Notes: generated by a model not told the origin, from the letters alone. Positions 40,540 through 52,869 are shown, counted from the first letter of the stretch. The stretch is DNA of 64,000 nucleotides from Rufibacter hautae (GCF_008271695.1 NZ_VKKY01000003.1:248001-312000), one strand, 5' to 3'. Made by a program: numbers and translations.

Positions 40540-43500
40540 ATGGCGTTAGCAAGAAATAAAAAATTAATCCAAGACTTCTCTAAAGTTACCATCTCATTGG
40601 CTTCTCCGGAATCAATCCTGGAGAGATCAAACGGAGAGGTGACTAAGCCTGAAACCATCAACTACAGAACTTACAAGCCAGAGATGGGCGGTTTGTTCTG
40701 CGAGCGGATCTTCGGGCCGGTGAAGGACTGGGAGTGCCACTGCGGTAAATACAAGAGAATCCGTTACAAAGGGATTATCTGTGACCGTTGCGGGGTTGAA
40801 GTAACTGAGAAAAAAGTGCGTCGCGAGCGCATGGGCCATATTGAACTGGTTGTACCGGTAGCACACATCTGGTACTTCAAGTCACTGCCAAACAAAATTG
40901 GTTATCTGCTGGGCTTACCAACCAAGAAGCTTGACCAGATCATCTATTATGAGCGGTACGTAGTTATCCAGCCAGGTATCTTGGGAGAGGACGGCGTAAA
41001 CATGCTGGACTTCCTTACTGAGGATGAGTACCTGGACATGATTGATAAGCTGCCACGTGAGAACCAGATGTTGGACAACCATGATCCAAACAAGTTCATC
41101 GCGAAGATGGGAGCTGAGGCTCTTCAAATGCTATTGGAGCGCATCAACCTGGATGACCTTTCTTACGACCTGCGTTACTCTGCTGCTCATGAGACTTCTC
41201 AGCAGCGGAAAGCAGAAGCGTTGAAGCGTCTGCGCGTAGTAGAGGCTTTCCGTGATGCTGCAACCAGAATCGAGAACAAGCCTGAGTGGATGGTGATCCG
41301 CATGGTGCCTGTGATTCCACCGGAATTGCGTCCGTTGGTTCCGTTGGATGGTGGCCGTTTCGCTACCTCTGACTTGAACGACTTATACCGTCGCGTGATC
41401 ATCCGTAACAACCGTCTGAAGCGTCTGATCGAGATCAAAGCGCCAGAGGTGATCCTGCGGAATGAGAAGCGTATGCTTCAGGAAGCAGTTGACTCCCTGT
41501 TCGACAACTCACGTAAAGTGAACGCTGTTCGTGCAGAAGGTAACCGTGCGCTGAAGTCACTTTCCGACATGCTGAAAGGTAAGCAAGGACGTTTCCGTCA
41601 GAACTTGCTGGGTAAGCGTGTGGATTATTCTGGTCGTTCCGTAATTGTGGTAGGTCCTGAACTGAAATTGCACGAGTGCGGTCTGCCTAAGAACATGGCG
41701 GCTGAGCTTTTCAAACCGTTCATCATCCGTAAGCTTATAGAGCGCGGTATCGTGAAAACGGTAAAATCTGCGAAGAAAATCGTGGATAGAAAAGACCCAG
41801 TTGTATGGGATATTTTGGAAAACGTGCTGAAAGGACACCCAGTTCTATTGAACCGTGCTCCTACGCTCCACAGATTAGGTATCCAGGCTTTCCAGCCGAA
41901 ACTGATTGAAGGAAAAGCGATCCAGCTGCACCCGCTCGTTACAACTGCATTCAACGCCGACTTTGACGGTGACCAGATGGCGGTACACGTTCCTCTTGGA
42001 CCGGCCGCAATCCTGGAAGCCTCTATGCTCATGTTGGCTTCGCACAACATCCTGAACCCTGCTAACGGTGCTCCAATTGCGGTACCTTCTCAGGACATGG
42101 TGTTGGGCTTATACTATGTAACCAAAGGCAAGCGCTCCACTGAGAACGAGAAAATCGCGGGGGAGGGAATGTCTTTCTACAGCGCTGAAGAAGTAATCAT
42201 CGCCATCAATGAAGGCCGCTTATCTAAGCACGCTTTCATTAAGGTGCGTGTGAAAGTTCTGAACGATAACAACCAACTGGAGACTAAATTGATTGAGACC
42301 GTAGCCGGAAGGGTATTGTTCAACCAGTTTGTGCCAGAAGAGGTAGGTTACGTAGACGAACTTCTTTCTAAGAAGAAATTGCAGCAGATCATCTCCCGCG
42401 TGTTCAAAGTAACCGGTATGGCGAGAACTGCTCAGTTCCTGGATGACATCAAGACCCTGGGCTTCCAGTCTGCCTACAAAGGCGGTCTGTCCATGGGCTT
42501 GGGTGACATCGTGATCCCGAAAGAGAAAGATATCCTGGTAGAGCAGGCCAAGAAAGACGTGGACGCTGTTTGGGCGAACTACTCAATGGGTCTGATCACG
42601 GATAACGAGCGCTACAACCAGGTAATTGATATCTGGACGCGTATCAACAACCAGATCACCGAGACCCTGATGAACCGTCTTGAGAAAGATGATCAAGGTT
42701 TCAACTCCATCTTCATGATGATGCACTCCGGAGCCCGTGGTTCCAGAGAGCAGATCCGTCAGTTGGGTGGTATGCGGGGTCTGATGGCCAAGCCGCAGAA
42801 ATCATTGCAAGGCTCAGTAGGGGAGATCATTGAAAACCCAATTCTTTCCAACTTCAAAGAAGGTCTGGATGTAATTGAGTACTTCATCTCTACCCACGGT
42901 GCACGTAAAGGTCTTGCCGATACAGCCTTGAAAACGGCGGATGCGGGTTACCTGACCCGTCGTTTAGTGGACGTTTCTCAGGATGTGATCGTAAACGAGT
43001 CTGACTGTGGTACGCTGCGTGGTCTTGAGGTTAGCGCCTTGAAAGACAATGAAGATATCGTGGAGTCTCTGTCTGAGCGTATCCTGGGTCGTGTGAACGT
43101 GCATGACATCATTGATCCGATCACCGGAGAGCTGATCCATGAGTCAGGAAACGAGATCACCGAAGAAGTAGCCAGAATCATTGAGAACTCGGCTATTGAA
43201 AGCGTGGAGATCCGTTCTGTGTTGACGTGTGAGACCAAGCGCGGTATTTGTGCTAAATGCTACGGACGTAACCTTTCTACTGGCCGTATGGTGCAGAAAG
43301 GGGAGGCTGTTGGGGTTATCGCAGCACAGTCTATTGGTGAGCCAGGTACTCAGTTGACACTTCGTACCTTCCACGTGGGTGGTACTGCGTCTAACATTGC
43401 GGTAGATGCAGCCATCCGTGCCAAATTCAACGGGGTGATCGAGTTCGAAGATGTTCGGACCATTGAAACCACCAATGCTGAAGGAGAAATGGTGAAGGTA

Positions 43501-44859
43501 GTAATGGGACGTTCAGGTGAGGTGAAGGTAGTAGAGCCAACTACAGGCAAACTGCTGATCAGTAACCACGTGCCTTACGGTTCATTCCTGTTGGTGAACG
43601 AGGGAGACACCGTTGCCAAAGGCGACGAGCTGTGTAACTGGGATCCATACAACGCGGTTATCCTTTCTGAGTTTGACGGTAACATCGTTTACGAATCCAT
43701 TGTGGAGGGTATCACCTTCCGTGAGGAGTCTGATGAGCAGACCGGTCACCGTGAGAAAGTGATCATTGAGACTAAGGATAAGACCAAGAACCCTGCTATT
43801 GTCATCATGCCGGCCAACGGTGAGCCAAAAACCTACAACATTCCGGTAGGGGCCCACTTAACGGTAGAAGACGGACAGCAGATCAAGGCTGGTCAGATCA
43901 TCTCCAAGATCCCACGCGCTATTGGTAAAACCCGCGACATTACGGGTGGTCTGCCACGTGTTACGGAACTTTTCGAGGCCCGTAACCCGTCTAACCCAGC
44001 AGTAGTAAGTGAGATTGACGGTGTGGTAACCTACGGAGGCGTGAAACGCGGTAACCGTGAGATCTACATTGAGTCTAAAGACGGTGTGAAGAAGAAGTAC
44101 ATGGTGCCTCTTTCCAAGCACATCCTGGTACAGGACAATGACTTTGTGCGTGCAGGTGTTCCGTTGTCAGACGGGGCCATCACACCAAACGATATCCTCA
44201 ACATTCAAGGTCCAGGCGCCGTGCAGGAATACCTGGTGAACGAGATTCAGGAGGTATACCGTCTGCAAGGAGTGAAGATCAATGACAAGCACATTGAAGT
44301 AGTGGTTCGTCAGATGATGCAGAAAGTGAACGTGATCGACCCAGGTGATACCAGCTTCCTGGAGAACCAGACAGTTGACAAAGTAACGTTCATGGAAGAG
44401 AACGACATGATTATTGACATGAAAGTAGTGGAGGATGCAGGTGACTCAACCGCCATGAAACCAGGTATGATTGTGACGGCGCGTCGTCTCCGCGATGAGA
44501 ACTCAAGCTTGAAGCGTAGAGACCTGCGTCTGGTAACCGTGCGTGATGCACAGCCGGCGGTGTCTAGACCAACCTTGCAAGGGATCACACAGGCTTCATT
44601 GGGTACGCAAAGCTTTATCTCGGCAGCATCCTTCCAGGAGACTACCAAGGTACTGAGCGAGGCGGCCATCAAAGGAAAAGCAGACGAATTACTGGGCTTG
44701 AAAGAGAACGTAATCGTGGGTCACTTAATCCCGGCTGGTACCGGTTTGCGCGAGTACTCCAAAATCATTGTTGGCTCCAAGGAAGAGTACGAAGCTCTTA
44801 CTACCAGTAGACAATCAGGAGTGAAAGCAGCCAAACAAGGCGAACTGCAAGAGAAATAA
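40540..44859 (+). CDS. rpoC: RNA polymerase subunit beta'
   Basis: 1439 aa. Zinc ribbon near the N-terminus ([25 protein letters not shown]), catalytic [14 protein letters not shown] at 472 onwards with three Mg-binding Asp, bridge/trigger region ([18 protein letters not shown]), second zinc site ([14 protein letters not shown]). ATG start 123 bp after rpoB. Confidence 0.99.
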   Translation: MALARNKKLIQDFSKVTISLASPESILERSNGEVTKPETINYRTYKPEMGGLFCERIFGPVKDWECHCGKYKRIRYKGIICDRCGVEVTEKKVRRERMGHIELVVPVAHIWYFKSLPNKIGYLLGLPTKKLDQIIYYERYVVIQPGILGEDGVNMLDFLTEDEYLDMIDKLPRENQMLDNHDPNKFIAKMGAEALQMLLERINLDDLSYDLRYSAAHETSQQRKAEALKRLRVVEAFRDAATRIENKPEWMVIRMVPVIPPELRPLVPLDGGRFATSDLNDLYRRVIIRNNRLKRLIEIKAPEVILRNEKRMLQEAVDSLFDNSRKVNAVRAEGNRALKSLSDMLKGKQGRFRQNLLGKRVDYSGRSVIVVGPELKLHECGLPKNMAAELFKPFIIRKLIERGIVKTVKSAKKIVDRKDPVVWDILENVLKGHPVLLNRAPTLHRLGIQAFQPKLIEGKAIQLHPLVTTAFNADFDGDQMAVHVPLGPAAILEASMLMLASHNILNPANGAPIAVPSQDMVLGLYYVTKGKRSTENEKIAGEGMSFYSAEEVIIAINEGRLSKHAFIKVRVKVLNDNNQLETKLIETVAGRVLFNQFVPEEVGYVDELLSKKKLQQIISRVFKVTGMARTAQFLDDIKTLGFQSAYKGGLSMGLGDIVIPKEKDILVEQAKKDVDAVWANYSMGLITDNERYNQVIDIWTRINNQITETLMNRLEKDDQGFNSIFMMMHSGARGSREQIRQLGGMRGLMAKPQKSLQGSVGEIIENPILSNFKEGLDVIEYFISTHGARKGLADTALKTADAGYLTRRLVDVSQDVIVNESDCGTLRGLEVSALKDNEDIVESLSERILGRVNVHDIIDPITGELIHESGNEITEEVARIIENSAIESVEIRSVLTCETKRGICAKCYGRNLSTGRMVQKGEAVGVIAAQSIGEPGTQLTLRTFHVGGTASNIAVDAAIRAKFNGVIEFEDVRTIETTNAEGEMVKVVMGRSGEVKVVEPTTGKLLISNHVPYGSFLLVNEGDTVAKGDELCNWDPYNAVILSEFDGNIVYESIVEGITFREESDEQTGHREKVIIETKDKTKNPAIVIMPANGEPKTYNIPVGAHLTVEDGQQIKAGQIISKIPRAIGKTRDITGGLPRVTELFEARNPSNPAVVSEIDGVVTYGGVKRGNREIYIESKDGVKKKYMVPLSKHILVQDNDFVRAGVPLSDGAITPNDILNIQGPGAVQEYLVNEIQEVYRLQGVKINDKHIEVVVRQMMQKVNVIDPGDTSFLENQTVDKVTFMEENDMIIDMKVVEDAGDSTAMKPGMIVTARRLRDENSSLKRRDLRLVTVRDAQPAVSRPTLQGITQASLGTQSFISAASFQETTKVLSEAAIKGKADELLGLKENVIVGHLIPAGTGLREYSKIIVGSKEEYEALTTSRQSGVKAAKQGELQEK

Positions 44860-44860
44860 A

Positions 44861-45175
44861 ATGGCCGCAGCAGAACAACAAGGACAGATCAACATTGAGT
44901 TGACAGAGGAGATTGCCGAGGGCGAGTATGCAAACCTGGCCATGATCGCGCACTCCCACAGTGAATTCGTGATTGATTTTATCCGTCTGATGCCCGGGAT
45001 CCCGAAGGCAAAAGTAAAGTCAAGAGTGGTGATTACTCCAGAGCATGCCAAGCGTTTCTTGGCTGCTTTGGAGGAAAACATCCTAAAGTATGAGCAAAGT
45101 TTTGGGGCCATAAAGCAGACGCCGGAAGCCCCAAGCTTTCCGCTCAATTTTGGGGGAACTATTGGCGAAGCATAA
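44861..45175 (+). CDS. DUF3467 family protein
   Basis: 104 aa, starting one base after the rpoC stop. It has the family look: INIELTEEIAEGEYANLAMIAHSHSEFVIDFIRLMPGIPKAKVKSRVVITPEHAKRFLAALEENILKYEQSFG. Conserved immediately after rpoC in Bacteroidota, which implies a function tied to transcription or translation; no biochemical role is known to me. Soluble, no signal peptide. Confidence 0.9.
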   Translation: MAAAEQQGQINIELTEEIAEGEYANLAMIAHSHSEFVIDFIRLMPGIPKAKVKSRVVITPEHAKRFLAALEENILKYEQSFGAIKQTPEAPSFPLNFGGTIGEA

Positions 45176-45201
45176 GCCGTTAATAATTAATGAATTAAAA
45201 C

Positions 45202-45233
45202 TTTGAATTTGCAAAGTGAATTTTATACCTTTG
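45202..45233 (+). promoter_or_regulatory. Promoter of the rpsL-rpsG-fusA-rpsJ operon
   Basis: TTTG (45202-45205), exactly 20-bp spacer, TACCTTTG (45226-45233). A near-ideal Bacteroidota promoter, 44 bp before the rpsL ATG. Confidence 0.85.
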
Positions 45234-45277
45234 CAAACCATTTTTTGAAGAGAGAAATCAGTTTAAAAAGTTAGTAA

Positions 45278-45694
45278 ATGCCTACTATACAACAATTAGT
45301 AAGAAAGGGAAGAGAAGCGCTAACATCAAAGTCTAAGTCTCCAGCTCTTGACTCATGCCCGCAGAGACGTGGCGTGTGCACACGCGTTTACACAACCACA
45401 CCTAAGAAGCCAAACTCAGCGATGAGAAAAGTGGCTCGTGTGCGTTTGACAAACGGCAAAGAAGTCAATGCCTACATCCCTGGTGAAGGCCACAACCTGC
45501 AAGAGCACTCCATCGTGCTAATCAGAGGTGGTCGTGTGAAAGACTTACCAGGTGTGAGATACCACATCATTCGTGGTGCATTAGATACTGCCGGTGTAAG
45601 TGGTCGTCTTCAGTCCCGTTCTAAATACGGAGCCAAACGTCCTAAACCAGGTCAGCCAGCAGCTGCAGCAGGAAAAGGCGGTAAGAAAAAATAA
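45278..45694 (+). CDS. rpsL: 30S ribosomal protein S12
   Basis: 138 aa. Conserved [17 protein letters not shown] and [32 protein letters not shown]. The streptomycin-relevant Lys residues (KKPNS and RVKDLPG) are wild type. Ala/Lys-rich C-terminal tail. Confidence 0.99.
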   Translation: MPTIQQLVRKGREALTSKSKSPALDSCPQRRGVCTRVYTTTPKKPNSAMRKVARVRLTNGKEVNAYIPGEGHNLQEHSIVLIRGGRVKDLPGVRYHIIRGALDTAGVSGRLQSRSKYGAKRPKPGQPAAAAGKGGKKK

Positions 45695-45707
45695 TTGAGT
45701 TAAGACA

Positions 45708-46175
45708 ATGAGAAAAGCGAAACCAAAGAAGAGAATTCTTCTTCCTGATCCTAAATACAAAGAAACTCTTGTTACCCGTTTTGTGAACTACCTGATGGTA
45801 GACGGTAAAAAGAGTGTGGCATACAGAATATTTTACGATGCTTGCGATTTAGTTGAGAAAAGAACTAAAGAGAACGGGTTAGAGACCTGGAAAAAAGCAT
45901 TGAACAATATCATGCCAGGTGTAGAGGTAAAATCCCGCCGTGTAGGTGGTGCTACTTTCCAGGTGCCTACTGAGGTACGTCCGGACAGAAAGATTTCTCT
46001 TGGTATCAAATGGATGATCTCTTACGCTCGCAAGAGAGGTGAGAAGACCATGATGGATAAACTGGCTGGTGAGATCATCGCCGCTGCCAAAGGAGAAGGT
46101 GCTGCTGTGAAGAAGAAAGATGATACTCACAGAATGGCAGAAGCCAACAAGGCATTCTCGCATTTCAGATTCTAA
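45708..46175 (+). CDS. rpsG: 30S ribosomal protein S7
   Basis: 155 aa. [17 protein letters not shown] and the typical [28 protein letters not shown]. Two bp before fusA. Confidence 0.98.
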   Translation: MRKAKPKKRILLPDPKYKETLVTRFVNYLMVDGKKSVAYRIFYDACDLVEKRTKENGLETWKKALNNIMPGVEVKSRRVGGATFQVPTEVRPDRKISLGIKWMISYARKRGEKTMMDKLAGEIIAAAKGEGAAVKKKDDTHRMAEANKAFSHFRF

Positions 46176-46177
46176 GA

Positions 46178-48277
46178 ATGGCTAGAGACTTAAAATTTAC
46201 CAGAAACATAGGTATTGCCGCGCACATTGATGCCGGTAAGACCACAACTACAGAGCGTATCCTTTACTATGCCGGGGTTTCCCACAAGATAGGCGAGGTA
46301 CACGATGGAGCTGCCACCATGGACTGGATGGAGCAGGAGCAGGAAAGAGGTATTACCATTACTTCTGCTGCTACTACTGTAAACTGGGACTACAGAGGTG
46401 ACAAATACCACATCAACATCATTGATACCCCTGGTCACGTTGACTTCACCGTTGAGGTGAACCGTTCCCTGCGTGTATTGGATGGTCTGGTTTTCTTGTT
46501 TAGTGCGGTTGATGGTGTTGAACCACAGTCTGAGACTAACTGGAGACTTGCTGACAACTACAAAGTGGCCCGTATTGGTTTCGTTAACAAAATGGACCGT
46601 TCTGGTGCAGACTTCCTGCAGGTTTGTAAGCAAGTAAAAGAAATGCTGGGCAGCAACGCCGTAGCGCTTCAGTTACCAATTGGTGCTGAGGATGACTTCA
46701 AAGGAGTGGTTGACCTGGTAAACTTCAGAGGTATTGAGTGGAATGAGCACGACAAAGGGATGACCTTTAGAGAAGTTCCAATTCCAGACGATATGCTAGA
46801 AGAAGCCACTGAGTACCGGGAGAAATTACTGGAAGCAGTAGCTGACTACGATGAGTCTCTGATGGAAAAATACTTCGATGATCCTGAAACCATCACCGAA
46901 GATGAAATCATGAACGCCCTCCGTAAAGCAACCATTGACATGGCTATCGTGCCAATGCTTTGCGGTTCTTCTTTCAAAAACAAAGGTGTACAAACCATGC
47001 TTGACTACGTGATGGCTTTGATCCCATCACCTCTGGACAAGGAAAACATTGTTGGTACTAACCCAGATACAGGCGAAGAAGTTGTGCGTAAGCCAAGCGA
47101 AAGCGATCCTTTTGCAGGTCTTGCCTTCAAAATCGCTACTGACCCTTACGTAGGACGTCTTTGCTTCGTGAGAGCTTACTCAGGTGTGCTTGAGTCTGGT
47201 TCTTACGTGTATAACACACGTTCTAACAACAAAGAGCGTATCTCCCGTATTTTCCAGATGCACGCCAACAAGCAGAACCAAATCGAGAGATTGGCTGCTG
47301 GTGACATCGGGGCGGTAGTAGGCTTCAAAGACATCAAAACTGGTGATACCCTTTGCGACCAGAACGCGAAAATCGTGCTGGAATCAATGGACTTCCCAGA
47401 GCCAGTAATTGGCTACGCTATTGAGCCTAAAACGCAGGCTGACTCTGACAAAATGGGTATGGCTATCGCCAAACTTATTGAAGAAGATCCAACCTTGCAG
47501 GTGAACACAGATGAAGAAACCGGCCAAACCATCTTAAGAGGTATGGGCGAGCTTCACCTTGAGATCATCATTGACCGGATGAAGCGTGAGTTCAAGGTTG
47601 AATTGAACCAGGGTGCGCCTCAGGTTGCTTACAAAGAAACCATCACCAAGTCTATTGAACACCGTGAGGTTTACAAGAAGCAGTCTGGTGGACGCGGTAA
47701 ATTCGCAGACATTGTATTCACAATGGGCCCACGTGAGGACGGTAAGACAGGTCTCGAGTTTGAGAACGCCATTGTAGGTGGTGTGATCCCAAGAGAATTC
47801 ATTCCACCTGTTCAGAAAGGTTTTGAAGAAGCAATGAAGAATGGTATCCTGGCCGGTTTCCCGGTAGACTCCATGAAAGTTCGCTTGTTCCACGGATCTT
47901 TCCACGACGTTGACTCTGATGCCTTGTCATTTGAATTAGCAGCCCGTGCAGGTTTCAAAGAAGCTGGAAAGCAATGTGCTCCTAAACTTCTTGAGCCAAT
48001 CATGGCCGTTGACGTGGTAACTCCTGATGAGTACACTGGTCCTGTTACTGGTGACTTGAACAGAAGAAGGGGTATCATGAAAGGTATGGATACTAAAGGT
48101 ACCTCTACCGTAGTGAAAGCCGATGTTCCTTTATCAGAACTGTTTGGTTACGTGACAGACCTCCGTACCATCACTTCAGGTAGAGCAACTGCTTCTCTTA
48201 CTTTCTCTCATTATGAGCAAGTACCGCAGAACTTGGCAGATGGCATTGTGGCAAAAATTAAAGGGACTTCGAAATAG
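46178..48277 (+). CDS. fusA: Elongation factor G
   Basis: A 699-aa translocation GTPase. G1 [16 protein letters not shown], effector [11 protein letters not shown]3 [10 protein letters not shown]4 NKMDRSG, domains II-V complete. It sits in the str operon, so it is the main housekeeping EF-G. Confidence 0.99.
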   Translation: MARDLKFTRNIGIAAHIDAGKTTTTERILYYAGVSHKIGEVHDGAATMDWMEQEQERGITITSAATTVNWDYRGDKYHINIIDTPGHVDFTVEVNRSLRVLDGLVFLFSAVDGVEPQSETNWRLADNYKVARIGFVNKMDRSGADFLQVCKQVKEMLGSNAVALQLPIGAEDDFKGVVDLVNFRGIEWNEHDKGMTFREVPIPDDMLEEATEYREKLLEAVADYDESLMEKYFDDPETITEDEIMNALRKATIDMAIVPMLCGSSFKNKGVQTMLDYVMALIPSPLDKENIVGTNPDTGEEVVRKPSESDPFAGLAFKIATDPYVGRLCFVRAYSGVLESGSYVYNTRSNNKERISRIFQMHANKQNQIERLAAGDIGAVVGFKDIKTGDTLCDQNAKIVLESMDFPEPVIGYAIEPKTQADSDKMGMAIAKLIEEDPTLQVNTDEETGQTILRGMGELHLEIIIDRMKREFKVELNQGAPQVAYKETITKSIEHREVYKKQSGGRGKFADIVFTMGPREDGKTGLEFENAIVGGVIPREFIPPVQKGFEEAMKNGILAGFPVDSMKVRLFHGSFHDVDSDALSFELAARAGFKEAGKQCAPKLLEPIMAVDVVTPDEYTGPVTGDLNRRRGIMKGMDTKGTSTVVKADVPLSELFGYVTDLRTITSGRATASLTFSHYEQVPQNLADGIVAKIKGTSK

Positions 48278-48287
48278 TTGAAATAGA

Positions 48288-48593
48288 ATGAATCAAAAGA
48301 TCAGAATCAAACTGAAATCTTACGATCACAATCTGGTTGATAAATCATCAGAGAAAATCGTGAAAGCGGTAAAAGCAACTGGTGCGATCGTGAGTGGCCC
48401 AATTCCTTTGCCAACCGAAAAAGATATCTTCACTGTACTTCGTTCACCGCACGTGAACAAGAAAGCAAGAGAGCAATTCCAACTTTGCACCTATAAGAGA
48501 TTAGTAGATATCTATTCTACTTCTTCTAAAACGGTAGACGCATTGATGAAACTTGAGTTACCAAGTGGCGTTGATGTTGAAATCAAAGTTTGA
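48288..48593 (+). CDS. rpsJ: 30S ribosomal protein S10
   Basis: 101 aa. [16 protein letters not shown] and [29 protein letters not shown]. Last gene of the str-type unit here; a strong terminator separates it from rplC. Confidence 0.98.
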   Translation: MNQKIRIKLKSYDHNLVDKSSEKIVKAVKATGAIVSGPIPLPTEKDIFTVLRSPHVNKKAREQFQLCTYKRLVDIYSTSSKTVDALMKLELPSGVDVEIKV

Positions 48594-48610
48594 TAAGCAA
48601 CACTCAATAT

Positions 48611-48642
48611 AAAAGGGAGAGGGTAACCTCTCCCTTTTTTTG
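48611..48642 (+). terminator. Strong terminator between rpsJ and rplC
   Basis: Perfect 12-bp stem AAAAGGGAGAGG / CCTCTCCCTTTT with a GTAA loop and a continuous T-run. Confidence 0.9.
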
Positions 48643-48738
48643 TGCCGCAAAGGCAAATCTGTTTCAGACTTATTTCCTGGAAAATGCTCCAGATACGGAC
48701 AACAGATAGAAAAGAAGTAAAACAAGGAGAGGGAAGGA

Positions 48739-48778
48739 GCGTTTTGCGCCTGTTTTTGTGAAATAAGGCCCAAAACGG
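48739..48778. repeat. Dispersed intergenic palindrome, copy 18
   Basis: GCGTTTTGCGCCTGTTTTTG followed by TGAAATAAGGCCCAAAACGG; highly symmetric outer arms. The only copy found inside the ribosomal block. Confidence 0.6.
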
Positions 48779-48897
48779 CTATGTGCCTGGAATCATTTGC
48801 GGAGAAGGAAAGTTAACCCCTTACTTATGAGCAACCTAAGGGAAAGTACTAAGAGGAGAAATACCTTAGTATCTGAAAACAAATAATTTAGGATAGC

Positions 48898-48928
48898 TTG
48901 TAAAAATAAAATTAAATATAGAACTTTG
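48898..48928 (+). promoter_or_regulatory. Promoter of the rplC (S10/spc/alpha) operon
   Basis: TTG (48898-48900), 20-bp spacer, GAACTTTG (48921-48928). The TTTG core is present but TA is GA, so the -7 element is imperfect. The leader to rplC is about 55 nt. Confidence 0.6.
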
Positions 48929-48990
48929 CACTCCCGAAAATAGACCCTATTACGGGATGTTAATTTTAATTGTTTAAATAAAAAAGTAGA

Positions 48991-49611
48991 ATGCCTGGAA
49001 TTATCGGTAAGAAAATCGGAATGACAAGCCTCTTCACTCCTGAAGGGAAGAGCGTGGCCTGTACTTTGATTCAAGCAGGACCATGCGTAGTAACTCAGGT
49101 TAAGACGCAGGAAACAGACGGCTACACCGCCGTTCAGCTTGGGTACGGAGAGAAGAAGGTAAAAAGAGTAAGCAAAGCGCTTGCCGGACACTTCGCGAAA
49201 GCTAACACCACTGCTAAGAAGAAATTAGTAGAGTTTAGATTAGACGATGTTGCCTCTTTCTCCCTGGGAGATACAGTAGATGTAAACCTTTTTGAAGAAA
49301 ACGAATTCGTTGACGTAGTTGGTACTTCAAAAGGTAAAGGTTTCCAAGGGGTAGTGAAACGCTACAACTTCAGTGGTGTTGGCGGGCAGACCCACGGTCA
49401 GCACAACAGAGCAAGACACCCCGGTTCTATTGGAGCCTGCTCATGGCCATCACGTGTATTCAAAGGAATGCGCATGGCCGGTAGAATGGGTGGCGACCGC
49501 GTGAAGGTTCAAAACCTGCGCGTATTACGCATCCTGCCTGAGCAAAATTTACTAGTAGTTAGCGGATCTATCCCGGGCGCTAAAAATTCATTTATTGTAG
49601 TTGAGAAATAA
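48991..49611 (+). CDS. rplC: 50S ribosomal protein L3
   Basis: 206 aa. [20 protein letters not shown] and [40 protein letters not shown]. First gene of a 29-kb-scale ribosomal gene chain's second half. Confidence 0.98.
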   Translation: MPGIIGKKIGMTSLFTPEGKSVACTLIQAGPCVVTQVKTQETDGYTAVQLGYGEKKVKRVSKALAGHFAKANTTAKKKLVEFRLDDVASFSLGDTVDVNLFEENEFVDVVGTSKGKGFQGVVKRYNFSGVGGQTHGQHNRARHPGSIGACSWPSRVFKGMRMAGRMGGDRVKVQNLRVLRILPEQNLLVVSGSIPGAKNSFIVVEK

Positions 49612-49612
49612 G

Positions 49613-50245
49613 ATGGAGCTATCAGTTTTCAATAGTAAAGGCGAAGATACCGGAAGGAAAGTAACCCTTCCTGCATCTGTGTTTGGGGTTGAGCCTAATG
49701 AACACGCCATGTATCTGGATGTTAAGCAGTACTTAGCTAACCAACGTCAAGGTACTCACAAATCAAAAGAGCGTGCCGAAGTAGCTGGTTCAACCAAAAA
49801 GATCAAACGTCAAAAGGGTACTGGTGGAGCTAGAGCTGGCTCTTTGAAATCACCAGTTTTCGTAGGCGGTGGTCGTGTATTCGGACCTAAACCAAGAAAC
49901 TATAGCTTCAAATTGAACAAGAAGTTGAAGTCTTTAGCCAGACTTTCTGCTCTTTCTCAATTGGCGAAAGATGAGCGTTTGGTGTTAGTGGATAACATCA
50001 CCATTGATACTCCAAAAACAAAGACGTTTGCAGCTATCCTGCAAGGTTTGAAAGTGGGAGAAAGAAAAACGTTGATCGTTACCAAAGAAGCTGATACCAA
50101 TGTGGTTCTGTCAAGCAGAAACCTTTCAAAGGTAAAAGTAGCTACTCCTGGTGCTTTGACAACATATGACTTGTTGAACGCAGACAAAGTAGTTTGTTTA
50201 GAGGAATCTCTTTCTGTTTTTGAAGAAATTTACACATCGAAATAA
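49613..50245 (+). CDS. rplD: 50S ribosomal protein L4
   Basis: 210 aa from the ATG at 49613 ([17 protein letters not shown]); a TTG four codons earlier would overlap rpl[32 protein letters not shown] is the extended loop. Its stop overlaps the rplW start (TAATG). Confidence 0.97.
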   Translation: MELSVFNSKGEDTGRKVTLPASVFGVEPNEHAMYLDVKQYLANQRQGTHKSKERAEVAGSTKKIKRQKGTGGARAGSLKSPVFVGGGRVFGPKPRNYSFKLNKKLKSLARLSALSQLAKDERLVLVDNITIDTPKTKTFAAILQGLKVGERKTLIVTKEADTNVVLSSRNLSKVKVATPGALTTYDLLNADKVVCLEESLSVFEEIYTSK

Positions 50246-50532
50246 TGAGTATCCTAAAAAGACCATTATTGACTGAGAAGCTTACCGCTTTGAACGAAGT
50301 AGGTAAATATGCTTTTGAGGTTGATAGAAAAGCAAATAAGATTGAGATCAAGAAAGCGATCCAATCACGTTACGGTGTAACGGTAGAGAAAATCTCTACC
50401 ATGAGAACCCAAGGTAAATTGAAGTCTCGCAACACCAAGTCTGGTGTTGTAACCGGACGTACAGTATCCTCTAAGAAGGCGATTGTTACTTTGAAAGCAG
50501 GGGAAGTAATCGATTTCTATAGCGGAATATAA
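50245..50532 (+). CDS. rplW: 50S ribosomal protein L23
   Basis: 95 aa. ILKRPLLTEKLTALNE and YAFEVDRKANKIEIKKAIQSRYGVTVEKI. Start overlaps the rplD stop by one base, indicating coupling. Confidence 0.97.
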   Translation: MSILKRPLLTEKLTALNEVGKYAFEVDRKANKIEIKKAIQSRYGVTVEKISTMRTQGKLKSRNTKSGVVTGRTVSSKKAIVTLKAGEVIDFYSGI

Positions 50533-50544
50533 GCAAATAATAGA

Positions 50545-51369
50545 ATGGCATTAAAAAAACTAAGACCGACAACACCAGGTCAAAGATTTAGAGTAGCGCC
50601 TGCCTTCACTGAAATCACGAAGAGCGAGCCAGAGAAATCTTTGTTGGCATCCAAGAAAAAATCTGGTGGACGCAACGACGACGGAAAGATGACCATGCGC
50701 TACATTGGCGGCGGTCACAAAAAGAAATTCCGTATCATCGATTTCAAAAGAACCAAATATGGGGTTCCAGCAACGGTAAAAGCAATTGAGTACGATCCAA
50801 ACAGAACAGCACGCATTGCCTTGCTGTACTACGCAGATGGTGAGAAAGCTTATATCATTGCTCCTGCAGGCTTGGCTGTAGATGCTACTGTAGTATCAGG
50901 TCCTGGAGTGGCGCCAGAGGTAGGTAACGCGTTACCACTTTCTGACATTCCACTAGGTACCATTGTACATAACATTGAGTTAGCTCCTGGCCAGGGAGCG
51001 GTTTTGGCAAGAAGTGCAGGTTCTTACGCACAGCTTGTTGCCCGTGAAGGCCGTTACGCTACCTTGAAATTACCTTCCGGCGAAATGAGAATGGTGCTGG
51101 TTAACTGTATGGCTACAGTTGGTACCGTTTCTAACGCTGACCACATGAACGTGAAGCTTGGTAAAGCCGGACGTAGCAGATGGATGGGTATCAGACCAAG
51201 AGTGAGAGGTGTTGCCATGAACCCTGTAGATCACCCAATGGGCGGTGGTGAAGGTAAGTCATCAGGTGGTCACCCAAGATCACGCAAAGGTCTATACGCT
51301 AAAGGTAAGAAGACCAGAAACAAAAATAAATTCTCCGAGAACCTGATTGTTAATAGAAGGAAGAAATAA
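50545..51369 (+). CDS. rplB: 50S ribosomal protein L2
   Basis: 274 aa. [15 protein letters not shown], and the C-terminal peptidyl-transferase-proximal [28 protein letters not shown]. Confidence 0.99.
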   Translation: MALKKLRPTTPGQRFRVAPAFTEITKSEPEKSLLASKKKSGGRNDDGKMTMRYIGGGHKKKFRIIDFKRTKYGVPATVKAIEYDPNRTARIALLYYADGEKAYIIAPAGLAVDATVVSGPGVAPEVGNALPLSDIPLGTIVHNIELAPGQGAVLARSAGSYAQLVAREGRYATLKLPSGEMRMVLVNCMATVGTVSNADHMNVKLGKAGRSRWMGIRPRVRGVAMNPVDHPMGGGEGKSSGGHPRSRKGLYAKGKKTRNKNKFSENLIVNRRKK

Positions 51370-51372
51370 GTA

Positions 51373-51651
51373 ATGGCAAGATCATTAAAAAAAGGGCCTT
51401 ATATTGACTACAGGCTCGATAGAAAAGTGCAGACAATGGATGAGTCTGGAAAGAAAGCGGTGATCAAGACCTGGTCACGCCGTTCTATGATCTCTCCAGA
51501 TTTCGTAGGCCATACGTTTGCAGTACACAACGGTAATAAGTTCATCCCGGTGTATGTAACGGAGAACATGGTGGGTCACAAATTAGGTGAATTTGCTCCT
51601 ACCAGAAACTTCAGAGGCCATATTGCTAAGAAAGATAAAGGTAAAAGATAA
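51373..51651 (+). CDS. rpsS: 30S ribosomal protein S19
   Basis: 92 aa. [18 protein letters not shown] and [51 protein letters not shown]. Overlaps the rplV ATG by one base. Confidence 0.98.
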   Translation: MARSLKKGPYIDYRLDRKVQTMDESGKKAVIKTWSRRSMISPDFVGHTFAVHNGNKFIPVYVTENMVGHKLGEFAPTRNFRGHIAKKDKGKR

Positions 51652-52037
51652 TGGAAGCGGTAGCTAAATTAAACAATGTACCAAGCTCACCGCGTAAGAT
51701 GAGATTGGTAGCGAACTTAATCCGTGGTAAAAGAGTTACCCAAGCATTAGGTTTACTTAAATTCACTGCTAATTCCGGCGCTCCTAAATTGGAGAAACTT
51801 CTTTTGTCTGCCTTATCTAACTGGCAAGCAGCTAACGAAGATGCCCGCATTGAAGATGCTAATCTATATATTAAAGAGATTAGAGTAGATGAAGGAAAGA
51901 TGCTGAAGCGTCTGCGTCCTGCTCCTCAGGGTCGTGGCCACAGAATCAGAAAAAGATCTAACCACGTAACACTTGTGATTGATTCTAAAGTGGAAGTGGA
52001 GACAGTTGAAACATCTACCTCTAACGAAGCCAAATAG
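51651..52037 (+). CDS. rplV: 50S ribosomal protein L22
   Basis: 128 aa. [25 protein letters not shown] and the tunnel-loop region [27 protein letters not shown]. Confidence 0.98.
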   Translation: MEAVAKLNNVPSSPRKMRLVANLIRGKRVTQALGLLKFTANSGAPKLEKLLLSALSNWQAANEDARIEDANLYIKEIRVDEGKMLKRLRPAPQGRGHRIRKRSNHVTLVIDSKVEVETVETSTSNEAK

Positions 52038-52042
52038 TTAAA

Positions 52043-52843
52043 ATGGGACAAAAAGTTAATCCAGTAGGCCTAAGACTAGGTATTGTTAAAGGCTGGGACT
52101 CTAATTGGTTCGGAGGAAAGGATTTCGCTGATAAGCTGATCGAAGACGAGAAGATCCGTAAATACATCCTTGCCCGTATTCCAAAAGGAGGTATTTCCAA
52201 AATCATCATCGAAAGAACTCTTAAGAGAATCACTATCACCATCAACACTGCCCGTCCAGGTGTGGTAATTGGAAAAGGTGGTCAAGAGGTTGATAAAATC
52301 AAAGAAGAGCTGAAGAAAATCACCAGCAAAGATGTTCAGATCAACATCTTTGAAATTAAGCGTCCTGAACTGGATGCCAAATTGGTAGGTGAATCAGTTG
52401 CCCAACAATTGCAAGCGCGTATCTCTTTCAGAAGAGCTATGAAACAAGCAATTGCTTCTGCCATCAGAGTAGGTGCAGAAGGTATCAAAATCCAAGTATC
52501 TGGTCGTTTAGGTGGTGCCGAGATGGCCCGTACTGAGCACTACAAAGAAGGACGTACTCCTTTGCATACTTTGCGTGCTGATATTGACTATGCCTTATCA
52601 GAAGCCCAGACCGTGTACGGTAAACTGGGTATCAAAGTGTGGATCTTCAAAGGAGAAGTATTCGGTAAGCGTGACTTATCTCCTAACGCTGGTCAACAAA
52701 GTGGTGGTCAATCTGCCGGTCCTCGCAACGAAAGAGGCGAGAGAGGTAATGACCGCGGCGATCGCAGAGACAACAACCGCAACAAGCGTCCTGCAGATGC
52801 CAACCAAAAGCGTGGTGGTGACAATAGACCAAAGCGCAAGTAG
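52043..52843 (+). CDS. rpsC: 30S ribosomal protein S3 with disordered C-terminal tail
   Basis: 266 aa. KH domain ([23 protein letters not shown]) and C-terminal domain ([33 protein letters not shown]) are typical to about residue 212. A tail of about 54 residues follows, rich in R, G, N and D ([20 protein letters not shown]). Such tails vary among Bacteroidota; their function is unknown. Confidence 0.98.
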   Translation: MGQKVNPVGLRLGIVKGWDSNWFGGKDFADKLIEDEKIRKYILARIPKGGISKIIIERTLKRITITINTARPGVVIGKGGQEVDKIKEELKKITSKDVQINIFEIKRPELDAKLVGESVAQQLQARISFRRAMKQAIASAIRVGAEGIKIQVSGRLGGAEMARTEHYKEGRTPLHTLRADIDYALSEAQTVYGKLGIKVWIFKGEVFGKRDLSPNAGQQSGGQSAGPRNERGERGNDRGDRRDNNRNKRPADANQKRGGDNRPKRK

Positions 52844-52869
52844 TTGTTCAATTTTTAGGAATTTAAGAA

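Larger units (their letters stand above)
48594..48990. other. Intergenic region splitting rpsJ from rplC
   Basis: About 400 bp holding the rpsJ terminator, one dispersed palindrome (48739-48778) and a promoter for the rplC operon (48898-48928). No gene is supported; the reverse ORFs here overlap these signals. Confidence 0.6.
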
